NCBI GenBank assembly: GCA_039619475.1
Contig: CM077115.1
Span: 402,910,557-402,974,556, forward strand
DNA: 64,000 bases
From: Icerya purchasi
Lineage: Eukaryota > Arthropoda > Insecta > Hemiptera > Monophlebidae
Reading direction: 5' to 3'
The notes below the pieces were generated by a model. The model saw only the letters and a program-made list of their open reading frames with translations. It had not been told where the DNA came from and ran no database searches. Positions 23,104 to 38,000 of this stretch are shown piece by piece (position 1 is the stretch's first letter; the number at the start of each line of letters is the position of its first letter). The translations under genes were made by a program, and so were the position numbers.

Positions 23104-26100
23104 GTAAAGTAAAAATGATACGCCATACGGTATTTATAATGGAACAAGTATAAAATGTTCAAATTGGAAAAGGAATATCTGAAAGATTTGTTGTAAATAA
23201 ATTGTATACCTATTTTTAAACTTTTTTACTTTTACTTTTAAATAAAATATATTATTAATATTTACATTTCTAGTATATGAACGACCGGTGCATCATATGA
23301 AGATACCATTAGTGTAAAATTTTTGTACTCTCTATAATAAACATATACAGTTTAAATTAAAGAAATTATCATCTTATACGATCATTATGCTACGATTAAT
23401 TATCGTTTACCACCGGTGAGGGTTTCGTTAGTATACAACTGAAAACCTAAGTGGGACTTATAAATGTAAAATTAAGAAGTGCAGTTCAAGTGGAAGTAGT
23501 AATTTAAGAAAAGAATATTTGTATAATATTTGTGTGTAATATGAAGTAAGGAAACTGGGAATCGAAAGTGGAATTATTGCGGCTGGTTTTAAAATCCGAT
23601 AGTTCGAGTATTTGCTAGTTAAGTGTATATTCAGCAATAAATTTTGAAAACGCTTTTAAAAAAAATTTTTAGAAAAAAAATACAAAACTTCTGTAATTTT
23701 AAAAATGCTTTTTCCAAACACATAACTAATGTGCAACCGATCTTTTATCTTCTAATGAGCACTTTCATCATACAATTACAATGAGTAGGTGAGCGTAAAC
23801 AATATTGTTCATGAATCTATATTATCTTCCTTTTATCGTACCCTATATTAAGATTCATACATGTTTAACAGTACTCAGAAAATTTCATTTTTTTTAAGTC
23901 TCTACAAAAAATTTCGAGAATTTATCAAAAATCACTTCAATTCACATACTATTGACTGATCACACGGCTGGCAGAAAATGTCGATGACATTTCCAATTAA
24001 AAAGAGTGCAAAATTATTCTTGAATCATTGCATCGAAGAGTTATACCGGGTGTTTCAAAATGATGTTACCACTCTTATGGGACTTCAACTTCGAACGAAT
24101 GTAGCGCCTAAACGAGACATCGCAGACCCCGAGTTTAAATCTACGAAATGTTCTCCTGTTCTTTGGCTACAAAATCGTGCAAACCGCATTTCGATCGGTT
24201 GCGTGTAACTCGGGTACTAGCGGCGTAAAGAACACGCGTAAAAGTAGTGGTGAAACCAGCTACGCATGACAAAGTTGGATTAGGTCCGCCTACCGTGGTT
24301 TCTTCGTCTGCTCGTTGTTCAAGGTTTAACCACACGTTTATTTTCGATTACTTTTCGGTGTAACTGCAATTCCAACCTTTCATTTTGCTGTCTGTGACGG
24401 ATATTTCTATTCTGATGTGTCCATGTGTAGTTCAACTGTAAACTGATAATACAAATTTTGCTAACTTTTTCGTGAAATGTCCGATATTTATACAGCTTTT
24501 AAATTTTGAAATGTTAAGTAATAACAAGCATCATTGCACCTCCTAGAGTACATCGTTTGTGTTTAAGAAGTTTGCAGAAAATTTGTAATCCAGTAAAAAT
24601 GGTCAAGCGACGAGCAGAAAGATACTCGCTAGAAGAACACAGATTAATCGCGTCTCAAATGTACATTTTCAGGAAACCAAGTCAGATATGTGATAATTTC
24701 CTCAAAGAGTGGTACCATCTCTTTGAAACCGAGTATACTACAATTTCGGAACTCTTCCAACATCTGTCTATACCGCTCGTCGTTCACGGTCTATTCGAAA
24801 AAGTAAAGACCAATTACGCCATAAGTCATCAGATCCATTCAGGCTGTTCAAAGAGTGAAGTGGTTTTTGTAAATGATGCGTAGATTTTTGCCGCTCCAGT
24901 AACGCATATTTTAGTTATTAACATTACCGTACAAATAAAAGTGTACCTAGTCTGTAAACAAAACGCAATCTGACAAGAATTCTTTATCTTCGATTTCTTA
25001 GAGCGTACATTTGCAGAATTCAAATCGAGCGACGTGATCTGCAGCCAGCAGTTTTTGAGTCATTAACATTTTATATGATGAAAGTCTAGATCTTTGTAGA
25101 GAATACGTTGTACGGTTATGTGGCCGACCGATCTTTACAGACTTTTTTTTAGAACAAAATGCACTAGCTCGATGTTTTGTGTTGTTCTGACCTTATTCGC
25201 AGACCCTGGAGGCTTTATTTTACGAACTGTGCCTTTTTCGCGGAAGTTTTTAACCCACAGCGGAAAATTTTCTTCTACAGGCACTGGTTTACCCGGCTGA
25301 ATATAAAAACGTTTGTGAAAAACGACCGAACCGCAAATACGCGGTGTTTTGTATTCCACTCATTCATCGTTGCTAAATACTTTGATAGACTATACTATCA
25401 CCAGCTGAAATCTCACTCTCACCCCTGAGAACGTAAAAAAGAGCTAAAACCATATATAACGTTACATTTATCATCTCTGGTGGGGAACTAAACCCGTTTA
25501 TAACGTTACATTAGATTTTGGAATTTAATAGTTTCAAATAACTAAATAAAGTCATATGTTTCTGGATAAATATTTTTTATTATTGATCGAATATTATTTT
25601 GATTTATTTTGGACCCTGAATTTATTTGTTTATAATTTAATTCAACTAATAATTTATTGTGATAATGAACAATTGAAATACTTTTGCATTGTTACATCGG
25701 AAGAACTAATAAAAGGGATGTGCAAATTTAGGATAATCACATTATTTCGTGTTTTTAAGTACTGCTGTGTGGAAGAGAAGAAGACTCATAATAATTTGTG
25801 CATATGTTTGAGGTTTTTTTCGGTTTTTTAAATTCGACTAACTTTTAATTATTAATATTTTAGGTTTCTTTCTACGGTATGTTGGATAAATTGCCAACTA
25901 TAAATCCTGAACCTATGGAATTAGTAGACGAACCATTAACTGTTTCCAAATCCAGTAAAGCTATGAAAATTTATGTTCAAAATGCAAAAGCGTATAGTAA
26001 GTATTTCGTGTAAAATAAAAATATTAAATTTATCAATGAATCAAAAGAAAGTAAACTCCTGGTTACAATTTAGTTACTGCTAAGGTTTTAAAAAAACTTT

Positions 26101-28763
26101 TGTGGAAATATTTTGTTTTTTAATTTAAATTTTGAATAAGCTAAGATCAAATTAAAGTATTTTCCTTTACACCTTATCCTGTTGTAGATTGTGTGATAAT
26201 TAAAAAATCAGCTGAAGAATTAACGTCATGTCGGCCAATTTTATTGTTCCGACGTTGTAGGAAAACTCTTTAAACCAATCCTGGAGTTTAAAAAATTAAT
26301 TCTTAAGCACCATTTAAATGTAGTACTAAGTCATGAAACACAGGTTCATCGTCCAGCCAGTTTTGATAACACTGTAGGAACCAAAAAAAAAAAAAAGCAA
26401 AGTTGTACTTCTAGATTTTAAGCAACCGTTTGATAAAGTGTAGCGCGAAGGCTCTTCGGTAAAATTTGATATCATTTTTCGTATCCATTATTCAAATTAT
26501 TAAAATCACACTTCAGCGAACGATAGCTTTTTGTGACATATAGTGAAGAGTAGTCCTAGATTTTCCCTATAAAGGTTGGTATACCTTAAGGCGCGGTGTT
26601 TACCTATTTTATGGTTAATTTACACTGCAGATATTACTTTGCACAATAGAAGTTAACTTCGCTGAAGACACAGCAATGCTTGTGTGGATCCATCCTTTAC
26701 ACCTACGCATATTTAAAATCGGCAGTGAACAAATTATTACGAGTATCATGGTTCTGGGGGATTGCTATTAATGAAAACAAATCTGTCTATGTAACATTCA
26801 CAGATAAAAAAACTTTGTACTGTTAATATTTTTACGATTAATCAAATACTTCTTGTTAAAGGAAAAGTTAGGTATCTTAGGATTCATCTGGACAGGTAAC
26901 GAGCTTAAAAATATCGTATAACAAAAAACAAAAAGAACTGAATATTAAACTTTGAAATTTTTATTGAATTTCTGTGGAAAACAGGTTTTTATTGTATAAT
27001 TAGATACTGAAATCTGCAGAGAGACGAATGTTAGCTGTGGAACTGTACAAAAAAGTGTAATATCGCTATTATATAGCGCTTCTAAAAGAAAATCTTAGAA
27101 TTATTTCTGCGGCTCTTCGTATGTAAGCAGTTTAGCACTTTATGAAAATTTTAAAAATATAATTCGTTGAGAAAAAAATTAAAAGTCAAAGGATATAGTT
27201 TAAAGGAGCATCTAAATAATTTAGCAATTTCACTGTTATATAACTGTAAAGAAATTAAAACGCTTAGAGATACCAAAACTACAAATCCCATGTAAAAAAT
27301 TCTTGAAATAAAATCTTTATCGTTCTATGAAGAATTTTTTCAAATTATTACTTCATATTAAAATTGTTAAAAAGCCTTACGTTTTTTACATAACTATTGC
27401 AATATAAATATAAATGTAAGTATATATCAGTATATCAACTGTAGAAGCTATCAGTATTTGTGATTTAGTATTTTTTTTTTTTTTTTTTGGCCTGGCGAGA
27501 AACCGTTTGGCCACTGACGAAATTCTATGAATAAATTATGTCCATTACAATGGTTGCAATTCTTTTAATTATACGTCCACTTCGGGAGTGCCGCAAGGTT
27601 CGAATTTAGGTCCGCTACTATATTTAATTTTTATTAATGATGTGGGTGATTCGCTTAAATCAATATTTCTACTATTTGCGGACGACTTAAAGATATATTC
27701 ACCAATTACATCTAAATCTGACTGCATTACATTACAGGATTTAGATAAACTAGTAGAGTGGAGTCGGCGGAATAATTTGTCTTTCAATTATTCAAAATGT
27801 GTACGTATAAAATTTCCCCTTTTAAAGAAACATATGCACGCACAGTTATATTATGAATGGATCTAGTATTAAAAATGTTAATTGTGTATGGGATCTTGGG
27901 GTATACATTGACAGTAAAGTAGATTTCTCAAAGCACATTAAACACATCACTAATCTCGCATATAAAACTACTGGGTTCATTATTAGAAATTCAACAATGT
28001 TCATTAATACAGACATTATTCGTATTCTTTATAAGGCACTTGTACGTCCTCAGCTGAGAATATTGTTCAGTAATATGGGATCCCTTTTATGATAAGTATA
28101 ATAAAATTATTGAAAATGTTCAGTCAAAATTCTTAAGATATCTTTATTTCCGCATGGTTAAAATTTACCCACGATATATGAATCACCTTATCTTGAATAA
28201 ATTGTTACGTTTTAAAATCTTACATGCGAGACGGAAACATGCTAAATTAAAATTTATACACGATATATGCAATGCGCGAATCAGAGATGAGTATCTATGT
28301 CGAAAATACTTTTCAAAATACCACGGTTGGCTAGTAGAAAAAATCGTTTGTTTTTTGAAACTCAGGCACGTACATATATTGCGTTAAGTTTTCCGATTCG
28401 GTCTGCAGTCCGTCTGTACAATACATTACTCACTGAATATCCAGAAATTGGTATACATTTCAATAAAAGAATTAATTACTTGCAATTAATTTAAATCTTA
28501 TTTTTTAATATCAAAAACAACGGAGGTATACTTATTCATATTTACACCTAGAAGATTTGTAATTGGTGGTCACGAAGGATGAATATATTCTTTAAGCACT
28601 CTGTGCATGCGAAAATATTTTCGTTAATATTGAGAACCATTATTGTTATAGATATTTTATTAATAATCTGATAAGTTACTTCTGGGTAATATGCTCCGTG
28701 TAATTGGGCTAACGCCTGTATGGAGCATACCAATATTTAAATAAATAAATAAATAGAAGCTGG

Positions 28764-28803
<40 letters not shown>

Positions 28804-29010
28804 CTCAGCCATTTTGGCCTCGAAAGACGTAATTATTACTGCCATCAATACGAAAAAAAATAACATAATCACAAAAATCCTATCCTAACATTTAACTTTC
28901 ATTATATAAAATTAAGACATTGTTTCGTTACATCTTTCATTACATATTTCGTCACATAAAATTGGGACATTTTTTCTAATGGGGGTAGCCTAAGAATTAC
29001 GTTGTAATTA

Positions 29011-29046
<36 letters not shown>

Positions 29047-32000
29047 CGTAAAAGTTTAAGTGTGGTGACAAATTTGTCGTTTAAAGTTTTGCTTAACTTA
29101 CAGCCTATTTTTTACTCGTTCTGTTTGTAATAGCCGCAAATTACTGTAGTATTTTGCTGCAAAATTTAACCATTTATCATTTAAGTTTTTCTGTTAGTAG
29201 AGAAGCTGTTACTAGCATGAGTTACTAACTGTTTTTAAAAGATTGTATATATTCATGTAGATAGTGCATTTATGTGTGGTCTCCAAGTAAGTCTAGAGTC
29301 AAGGAATAATCCTAAATATTTGACTTGTGATAAGAAACGAATACATTGATTATAGATATATACTTGAGGAATTGTACTGTTAAATGGACGGAGAGAAAAT
29401 ATACAAAAGAATGACTTCGAAGGAGATAAAACAAGACTAATATTTTGAAACGAGTTATAAACCGAGTTGATAGAAGTTTGAAAGTTTATCATAGCCATTT
29501 CATTGTCTAAATTAGGAACAGCCGGTAGAACATTCTTGCTGTTGGTCGTTTCGAATAAGATAGAACTAATAATCTGACTGTCAATGGAGGTAACGGAAAC
29601 GCATGATGAAGAATTATTGGGCGGGGGGAACTAGCCTTCCTACCGAGATCGAACATTCAGAAACAGTTATCGCTATCGAGACAATATAATTCCGCGACAA
29701 AATTCGAACACAGAATATATACCGCATGCAATGAATGCGTTTAACACTTCCAGATATAGTATTTCAACGGAATAAATAAACGACTTATTTCTAAAAAAAA
29801 TTTTATGGGGCAACTGTAAAATTATCAACACTTCAAATACAGAAGAAATGACTGAAAAAAAATCTACGCCCTTTTTCTTTTCTTTAAGAACCGCTTCTAA
29901 TCTTTGTTCCTTTATTTACGGCAATTCCTCTAAGTCTCTCCTCCCTAAACTTGACGCGATCCAGAACTCTTGCCTCCGTTTGTGCATTGGAGCCTTGAAA
30001 TCCTCCCCCATTCCCGCAGTTCTATCAGAGTCGGTTACCCAACCACTGTTTATTCGCCGTTCTCAGCTTGGGTATCGCTTCTTAATTAAACGGCTTCCCA
30101 TCTCCTCGTCCAAACTTATTTCCTCCTGTCTATATATCAAAAACCGCTGTCGTTTTTCTCCTCATAAAATCCCAATCCTGTCGCTCATTGCTACCCGTCT
30201 TTCTAATTTTTCTCCTGTTGTCCTTTCCTACACCACTCTCCCGTACTTCTTTCATGACTTCAAAGCCTATGGCAGCCTATCAAATTTTCTTCTCTCCCAC
30301 TTCGAGCCAATTCCTCCTCTCGCGGTGCAGTCAACAATGAATTTCTTCATTTGTTGAATTCCTCTTTTTCTGCTCATGTATTGATCTTTACTGATGGTTC
30401 CAGGAGCGAGGACGGCGTGGGTGGTGCGTTTACTGCTCCGTCCCTTCGGTATTCTGAGTCCTTCCGGCTTCCTTCCTTCTGCTCTATTTTTTCTGCCGAG
30501 TCGATCACCATCCTTCAGGCTATCTCTTTTATTTCCTCTTTAAGCGATCTTTCCCAATTCCTCATTATTTCGGACTCTAAGGGCGTCCTTCAAGCCCTAT
30601 CCTCTCCTTCTTCACATTCCTCTGATAGTATTATTCTCTCAATTCGTTCTCTTACCTCCACTCTGAAGTCATCCCGTTCTATTCTTACTGATTTTTTATG
30701 GGTCCCCAGTCATTCTGGAATTGATGGCAATGACGCAGCCGATTCTTTGGCTCGTTCTGCTATTCGCCTTGATTCATTCCTTAACCATTTCTCTTTTTCA
30801 GATATACTTTCCTTATCCACCTCCAATCACGCCAAACTTTGGCGGGATATTTATCCCTCCCTATTTTCTAATCATTATTCGCATTACCGTTTTATTGAGC
30901 CGATTTCTCGTTCCCTGTCTTGGTTCCATTCTATTTCTTTCGGTTGTCGCTCTTCTATTGTTTCCCTAATTGGTCTCCGGATCAATCATTTTCTCCCCCC
31001 TCCTCACGCGTTCGATTTGCTCTGTCGCCTTCTCCTGATTGTTCTCTTCACGATTGTGAACCCCCTCGTACATGTGATGCTGATCACATTTTCTTCGAGT
31101 GTCCTGCTCTTCGTAACGAACGCTCCCTTTTGTACAACCAGCTCCTGTCATTAGGTCTCCCTACTCCCTATAACTCTTCCTTTATCCTCTCCTTTCCTTT
31201 ATTTTCTGTGGTGTCCGTACTGCTGTCCTTTGTTGCGTCCATTTCGGACCGCCTAATTATCTAGTTTTTTAGCTTAGTTTTCTTGTTGTTGGGTCAATGC
31301 CGCTGGCGCGCCTACAAAAAAAAAAAAAGAAAAAAAAATCTTTTCTCTGAAGGTGTATAGACGACTACTCCAACATAGGGTCGGAAATCTTACAAGTATA
31401 TACTTCTTCATCTTCTTCGTGCAAACCAATTCGGGTATAGCTTAACCACTTTTCATGGATTCAACCATTTGACGAAATGCGTCTTGATTTCTTGCAATCT
31501 GGAACAATTCTCCTACTTTTGTAACTCCAGTCCATTTCTTAATATTTTGGGGCCAAGAAATCCTTTTTCTTTCTCGTCCCCTTTTCCCTTCCTCCGCTCC
31601 CATCATAATTGTATGCAGAAGGTGATATGTTGATCCTCTCATGAAATGTCCAAAGAAATTAATTTTGCTTTTTTTAATTATGTTCATTAGTATCAGATCC
31701 GTTTTCATCAGTTGTAATACCTCCGCATCTTTCATTTTTTTAGTCCATGATATCTTCCAGAACCGGCGATAACACCACTTTTCAAATGATGAAATACGCT
31801 TTTCCATATGTCCTTTTATTGTCCACGTTTCGCACCCATATAAGAGTACGGACCATACATAACATTTTAGCACCTTCTTCTTGACTTCCAGATTTAATTT
31901 TCTGTCAGAAATTACATTCTTCATCTTCATAAATACATCCCGGGCTATCTCGATGCGCGTTCTTATTTCTACGTCCGGATCATTATCTTCCGTTATCCAA

Positions 32001-35000
32001 CAACCTAGAGATATTTGTATTTTCCTACCCGTTCGATTTCCCTACCGTTAAGGAATAGTTTTTTATCTACAACTGGTTGTCTTAAGGTCACTATGAACTT
32101 GGTTGTCTCGATGTTTATGCTAAGCCCTTTTTTCCACTTTCAAGAGCAACTGAATTCAGCAGTCCATGCAGGTCTTCGATACTCTCCGCCAGCAGTACAG
32201 TATCATCACAAAAACGTATCACTGAAATTTTTTCTCCTCTAATTCTTATTCCTTTGTCCCGTTCTTCTAAAGCCTGTGCAAATATCACCTCTGAATACAA
32301 ATTAAATAACATTGGCAAAAGCATACAGCCTTGCCTAACACCTCTTCGTATTAGTATTACTCCAGTCAGCTGATCGTCTATTAGTACTGTTGCATGCTGA
32401 TTTTTGTAGAGGAACTGTAAAATTCTTAAATCTGCATCATCAACACCAATACTTTTTGAAGTTTTCATTAATTCTGCATGTTGTACTTTGTCGAATGCCT
32501 TATTAAAATCAATGAAACAGATATAGAATGGTTTCTGAAATTCGAGTGATTTTTGTATTAATGTTTGCATGCAGAATGGTGCTTCTCGTGTTGCCATACC
32601 ATTTCTTCGCATTTTTTTGATATTCGTCGATGAATTATGCGCAAGAATACTTTTAAGACGTGCCTCATAAGACTTATCAATCTATGGTCATCACACTTAG
32701 ACGCATTTGAGATTTTTGGTAGGGCAATGAACCTCTGGACTCCAGCCATTCTTTGGGAATTTTCCCGCTACTGTAAGTTGAATTGAAGAAGTTAGCCGTC
32801 TTTTTGATTGCTGTAGGTCCCAACATTTTCAGGAATTCAGCTTGTATGTTATCGGGTCCTGCTGCTTTTCTTACTTTAGCTTGCTTAATTGCAGCTTCCA
32901 CCTCTGATTCTAGAATGACTAACTCTCCTTCCTCGTCGTTAAAGTGATTTTTTATATATTTTTCCCAGACTTTTTTCTTTGCAGTTGTTTCAGTTACGAT
33001 ATCGCCACTATCCGTTTTAAAAACGGTTACATGTCTCTTTTTATAAAAATGTGTTTCTTTTGTAGCATTATTAATTGCATATTTCATTTGTTGCCATCGC
33101 GATCCTCTATATCATCCGCGTCCTGCATATTTTCTATTTTACATTTAACTTCTTCTTTCACTTTTCCCTGGATTTCTCGATTTTGTAGCAGCTTTAGGTC
33201 TGTACTTGACTTTTGGCTCTTCCTAATTCTTTTTACTTTTATTCGTATTGCAGCTTTTAGTAGGTTATGATCTGTTTTTGCATCAGCACTGGGCATAGTC
33301 TTTACTGATATTATACTATTCCTAAAGCGTGTGTTCACTATTATGTAGTCAATTTGATTTCGAACTATTGCTATTGGTGTATCACTTGGCGATTTCCACG
33401 TATATAGTTTTCTAGGTAGTAGTTTGAAATAGGTGTTAGTAATTTTTAATCCCATTTGCTGGCAAAATTGAACTAAGATATCTCCACGGTCATTTCTTCT
33501 GCTAATCCAAATGGTCCAGTTACTTTGTTTATTATTGTGTTTCCTACTTTGGCATTAAAATCGCTTATCAGATATATAGCCTCGTGTTTCTTACAATTTT
33601 TAAGTACTGTTTCTATTTCCGTATAAAATTGTTCTAATTCGTCATCTGGTGCTTCAGCCGTAGGTACATATACTTGTATCATGTTGATATCTACTGGGTA
33701 TGCTTTCAGTCGTAGCAATAATACTCGATAAGAGTATGGCACGAATGCAGTAACACTGCTGCACCACACTCTGTTTATCATTATTGCAACCCCATGTTGG
33801 TGTTTTCCACTTCTATCGCCTGAAAAATATACAGCCACATCATCAGATATGATCTTTCCGGTTCCAGTCCATCTTACTTTACTTAGACCAAGTACTTGAA
33901 TCTTTAATCTAAGCATCTCAAAAACCACATTTTCCAGCTTCCCAGGTTCATATAGAGTTCGTACACTCCAAGTACCTATGTTAATCACATCTGCAGCACT
34001 CGTTTTACTTCCGGGTATTCTTCGCACCCCTGCTATTGTGTAGCGCCGGAAACTCGGGGCCAATGGTTTGGTTTTGTCCTGCTTAGTGATTATTTTCTAG
34101 GAACAAATACTGAAGTAGTTTTCCGTTGCTTTCTTCAGTGCAGTTATCGAGCCATTTCTGCAAATAAGTACATCACGCCTAGATATGTCTGGAGTACGGC
34201 CGTTTTTAGCTATATGCATCGCGCCTGTATCTAGTAATGATCGTCCTGATGCCGACACTTACTTTCGATTAAACAATTGTATTTTTGTTAATTAATTTGT
34301 ATAAATCTTATAACAAGCATATAAACCTAAAAAAAAAGAAAAAAATGCTAAGAAACTAAATAAATTTGACCTGCACGCCGATACTGGTACTTCCTTTTTA
34401 ATGATATTTGGAATCTTCCGCAGCTAATAAGGCTTGGTTAATCGATCTGCCCCCAAACTTATTGCTGATTATATTTTAGGCGAATAACTGTTTCTGTTTA
34501 CCCTCCAATTTTACCAAAATTAGTGTTATCACTTAATTTTAACGTATACTGAACAAAAATATTTGAATTATTATTAAATTAATGTAGTTTACTTTTTCAT
34601 TAATATAATGCTGTTTTTTGGATTATTGAATATATTTCTAAAACATGTATGAAACTTTTAAGAGCGGGTAGTTAATAAACCGTTCTTTATCGCCGATAAA
34701 CTGAACGAATAAGTCTTTTCATCCAAAAAATAAACAAGTTAACTATAATCCACGTATTATCAATAATACCGCTATCTCTGTATACACTTTAAAACCCGCA
34801 GAACACCATCCTGATTGCAGGGACTAGGGCTCAGTGTAGACTACTAATATAATGTAATAACCATTCACATACACACATACACACACACACGCACCATATG
34901 TGGAAAAATAGCTTTTTAGTATTCCGTTGTAAAAAAAAAAAAAAAATAAGTGTTTTTTATATTTTTTGAATTATAGACGAATTTATGGAGAATCAAAAGA

Positions 35001-38000
35001 AAGAATTTAAAGTTGGCAAACGTCATTTGGCTAATATGATGGGCCGTGATCCGGAAACATTTACCCAGAAGGACGTTGATGTACATTGACATTTTATTTA
35101 TTTTAATTTTTCATATTATTCTCAAAAGATATATATATATATTTATTTATTCTCGTATTTTTAGTTTCTATAAATATCAGTATTAATTATTATAATTATT
35201 AAATTCGTCTATTTAGGAATCGATAGAGTACCTGTTCCCATGTGGTTTATTTAGAATAGGATGTAGACCTCTACTGAAGCCTCCAGAGGAAGTATTTCCG
35301 CCCAAAAAAGAAGCAGAATTTGACGAATCTGGACGACCATTCCATTTCTTGTTCTATACCAGCAAGCCGAATTTTTATCAAATATTACACGTAAAGAAAC
35401 ATTATAATTTTAGTGTGTATTATTTTAAGATCCCTACATCAATGCCACTGATACGTTATACTTTATAAAAAAGTGCGGTAGCAACAAATTATATTTCAAA
35501 ACAATAATTCCACTCAAGATTTATCATCTATTGTCCACTTTCTCACGGGATAAAGAATTACGTCCAAGCATCTTCGAGCGGAAACCATTACAAAAGTATC
35601 AAAAATAATGCTTTCGTAATCGAAACGGTAGTCACTTTCTTAAAAAAATAAACATTTTTAATTACATTTAAAGTCTATGGGAATACATGCAGATGTACAC
35701 TGTATCTAAAAAAAAAGTATTGAAATTTTATTTATACTTTACGAAAGAAAAAATAATATCGTTCCTCCTGGAATAATTTGATTATTTTATTGTCGGTTTA
35801 ATATTATTACTAAATAGCAACGTAATGTAATTATACTAATTCGTAGGAATTTTGTTGTCTTTCTCCGCTATTTTGGTTTCCGAATATTATAAAAATAATT
35901 AATTAATAGCATGTTTTTAAATTACTGTTATTTGATAATAGTTATGAAGTTTTACATATTTTTCGTTTTTTTAATTACATTTTTAAAAAGATATTCGTTT
36001 TATTTCAATTTCTGTAGGATGCAGTAAAACATTTAAATGAATTGAATGAATTCGAAGCTCAGATTATCGCTGGAACAGTGAAGGAAGAGAAAGAAATACC
36101 AAATATGTATGTTGCAATTAATTATCGTATAAAATTCGCTTTATAATTTATAGTAATAATTAAACGAAACATTTATGTGCACCATAAAATTAAAAATGTG
36201 TATTTGATATCCAAAAATATGCAAATGGTATGGAAAGCGTGTTCATTATTCGGTCATCATTTTAAGTTTCTTATCAAATTCGTTCGTAAACGCTAGTTAA
36301 TTTACCGACTGCATTTTGGAAAATTAAATATTCGAGATAATAAAAAACTTTAAATAAACGCACTAGGCATTAATTTCCGGATATTTTCCAGTCAAAGTGA
36401 AACGGATTCGTAAATAATTTACTGAGAAACATAACTGATGAAAGTTAACTTCAATATCAATTTTTTTTTATTTGTAAAAAAAATGCCAAATAAATGGTTA
36501 CTAACTTTTAATACCAGCTGCTATCTGTCTATGAAGTGATTTTCATGCTGGAAATTGATTTGTACTTAACGTTAATACATAAAATAGATATTTTATTTAT
36601 ACAAATTTCGGCGAATAAGCATGCCGAATCTGTACCTACAGCGTTTTCTATCGACACTTGGAAAATCATTTTGCTACCAAATAAAAAAAAAATACAAACC
36701 AGCTTTCAGCTCTTAATATCAAATATTTTGTGAGTTATTTAAGAAAAAAATTTATATTTAGTTGCTTTTTTTTCGGTAGTAAAAAAAAAATATTAACGAA
36801 TGGTATTGTTCTCTCCCAAATACTAGAAAGTAAAAAAATATGAAAATAAAATATTTTTATAATTCTTAAATATAAATCCAACTTTTTATAAAATAAATAA
36901 AACTAAAATATATTTTTTTACGCAATTACCAAATTTTATCAGTAAAAACTTCTTTTATTCGCTTCTATACTCTAGATATTTTTCCAGATTTTTTTTGATT
37001 CGGTGTAACATTATGGAAAAAAATTAAAAACTGGCCATTTTAGAAAACTTCGTGTTTAGGCGCACGAATATTATTTTATTGATAAAAAATTATATATTTA
37101 ATAATTTTTATTAATAATAAATGTTATTATATTACAAAATGCCAATAAGATTAATAAATACATAAAGCAAAAATGAAATAGAATTAGTCTTCTGATCACT
37201 GTTTTCATTAGCTACAACACAATTTCCTTATTGTTGAAAATAGAAATCAAAATTTTACAATTTTTAACAAAAAATATCTAGCCACCATACCTATTTATAA
37301 GGAATAATCGTAAAATTCGAACTAGAGAAGTTGCAAGCAGAGATTAATAATGAAAAAAGTTTTATATCGGTCAAGAACTAACCGGTTACGGTATTTTCGG
37401 TGTACGCTTGAAGAGACGTTATTAAAAACAGTAAATAAAATACAAGTAACTTTTTAAAAAAAAAAAAAAAGAGGAGAAATTAACAAAGTAAAAAAATGGC
37501 AGAACCGAAAAAGAAACGCAAAAGAGAATTATTTATTGCTCTATTCGCTTGTATATTCGCGCAATATTCGTGAATACTTTGCGCGAATACAGTATTTGTA
37601 TTCGTTTCTTCGCGACGAATACGAATACTGCCTAACTCTGCCAATTGACGGTATTTATTGTTAAATCTGTCATCGAATGTTGTTACTAATCGCACCGGAT
37701 AATTTAGAATGTATCATAAGTATTAATGATTAATTCGTTCGAATATTTCCTTATAAAAAATTAAAAAATAAACCTATAAATTGAAAGTTTTCCAAAAAAA
37801 ATCAGTTTTTATTTTTTCACAACGTTGCACCAAATCAAAAAATTTGAAAATATCTTAAGCATAGAGGAGCATAATGTAAAATCCTGCTAAAATCAGACAG
37901 TGCAGCAGGTAGAGTGTAATCGGTGGAATATTCCATCTTTCCTAGACACGTAGCTTTATTCTTAATCACGGTCAATTTTTGGTTTCAGTTGAACTATTTC

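Noticed and set aside
24557..24883. Plus-strand 108-residue open frame that at first looked like a helix-turn-helix transposase N-terminus
   Set aside because: The minus strand of the same bases carries scraps of a DUF4817-type transposase in family order, so the plus frame is a shadow.
25556..25831. 91-residue open frame just before mRpS9 exon 2 as a first exon
   Set aside because: No donor in the required phase was found, and it would leave an intron of about 100 bases or less; exon 1 at 23038 fits better.
30966..31151. Minus-strand charged open frame
   Set aside because: Shadow of the plus-strand LINE RNase H and zinc-tail region, which has clear motifs.
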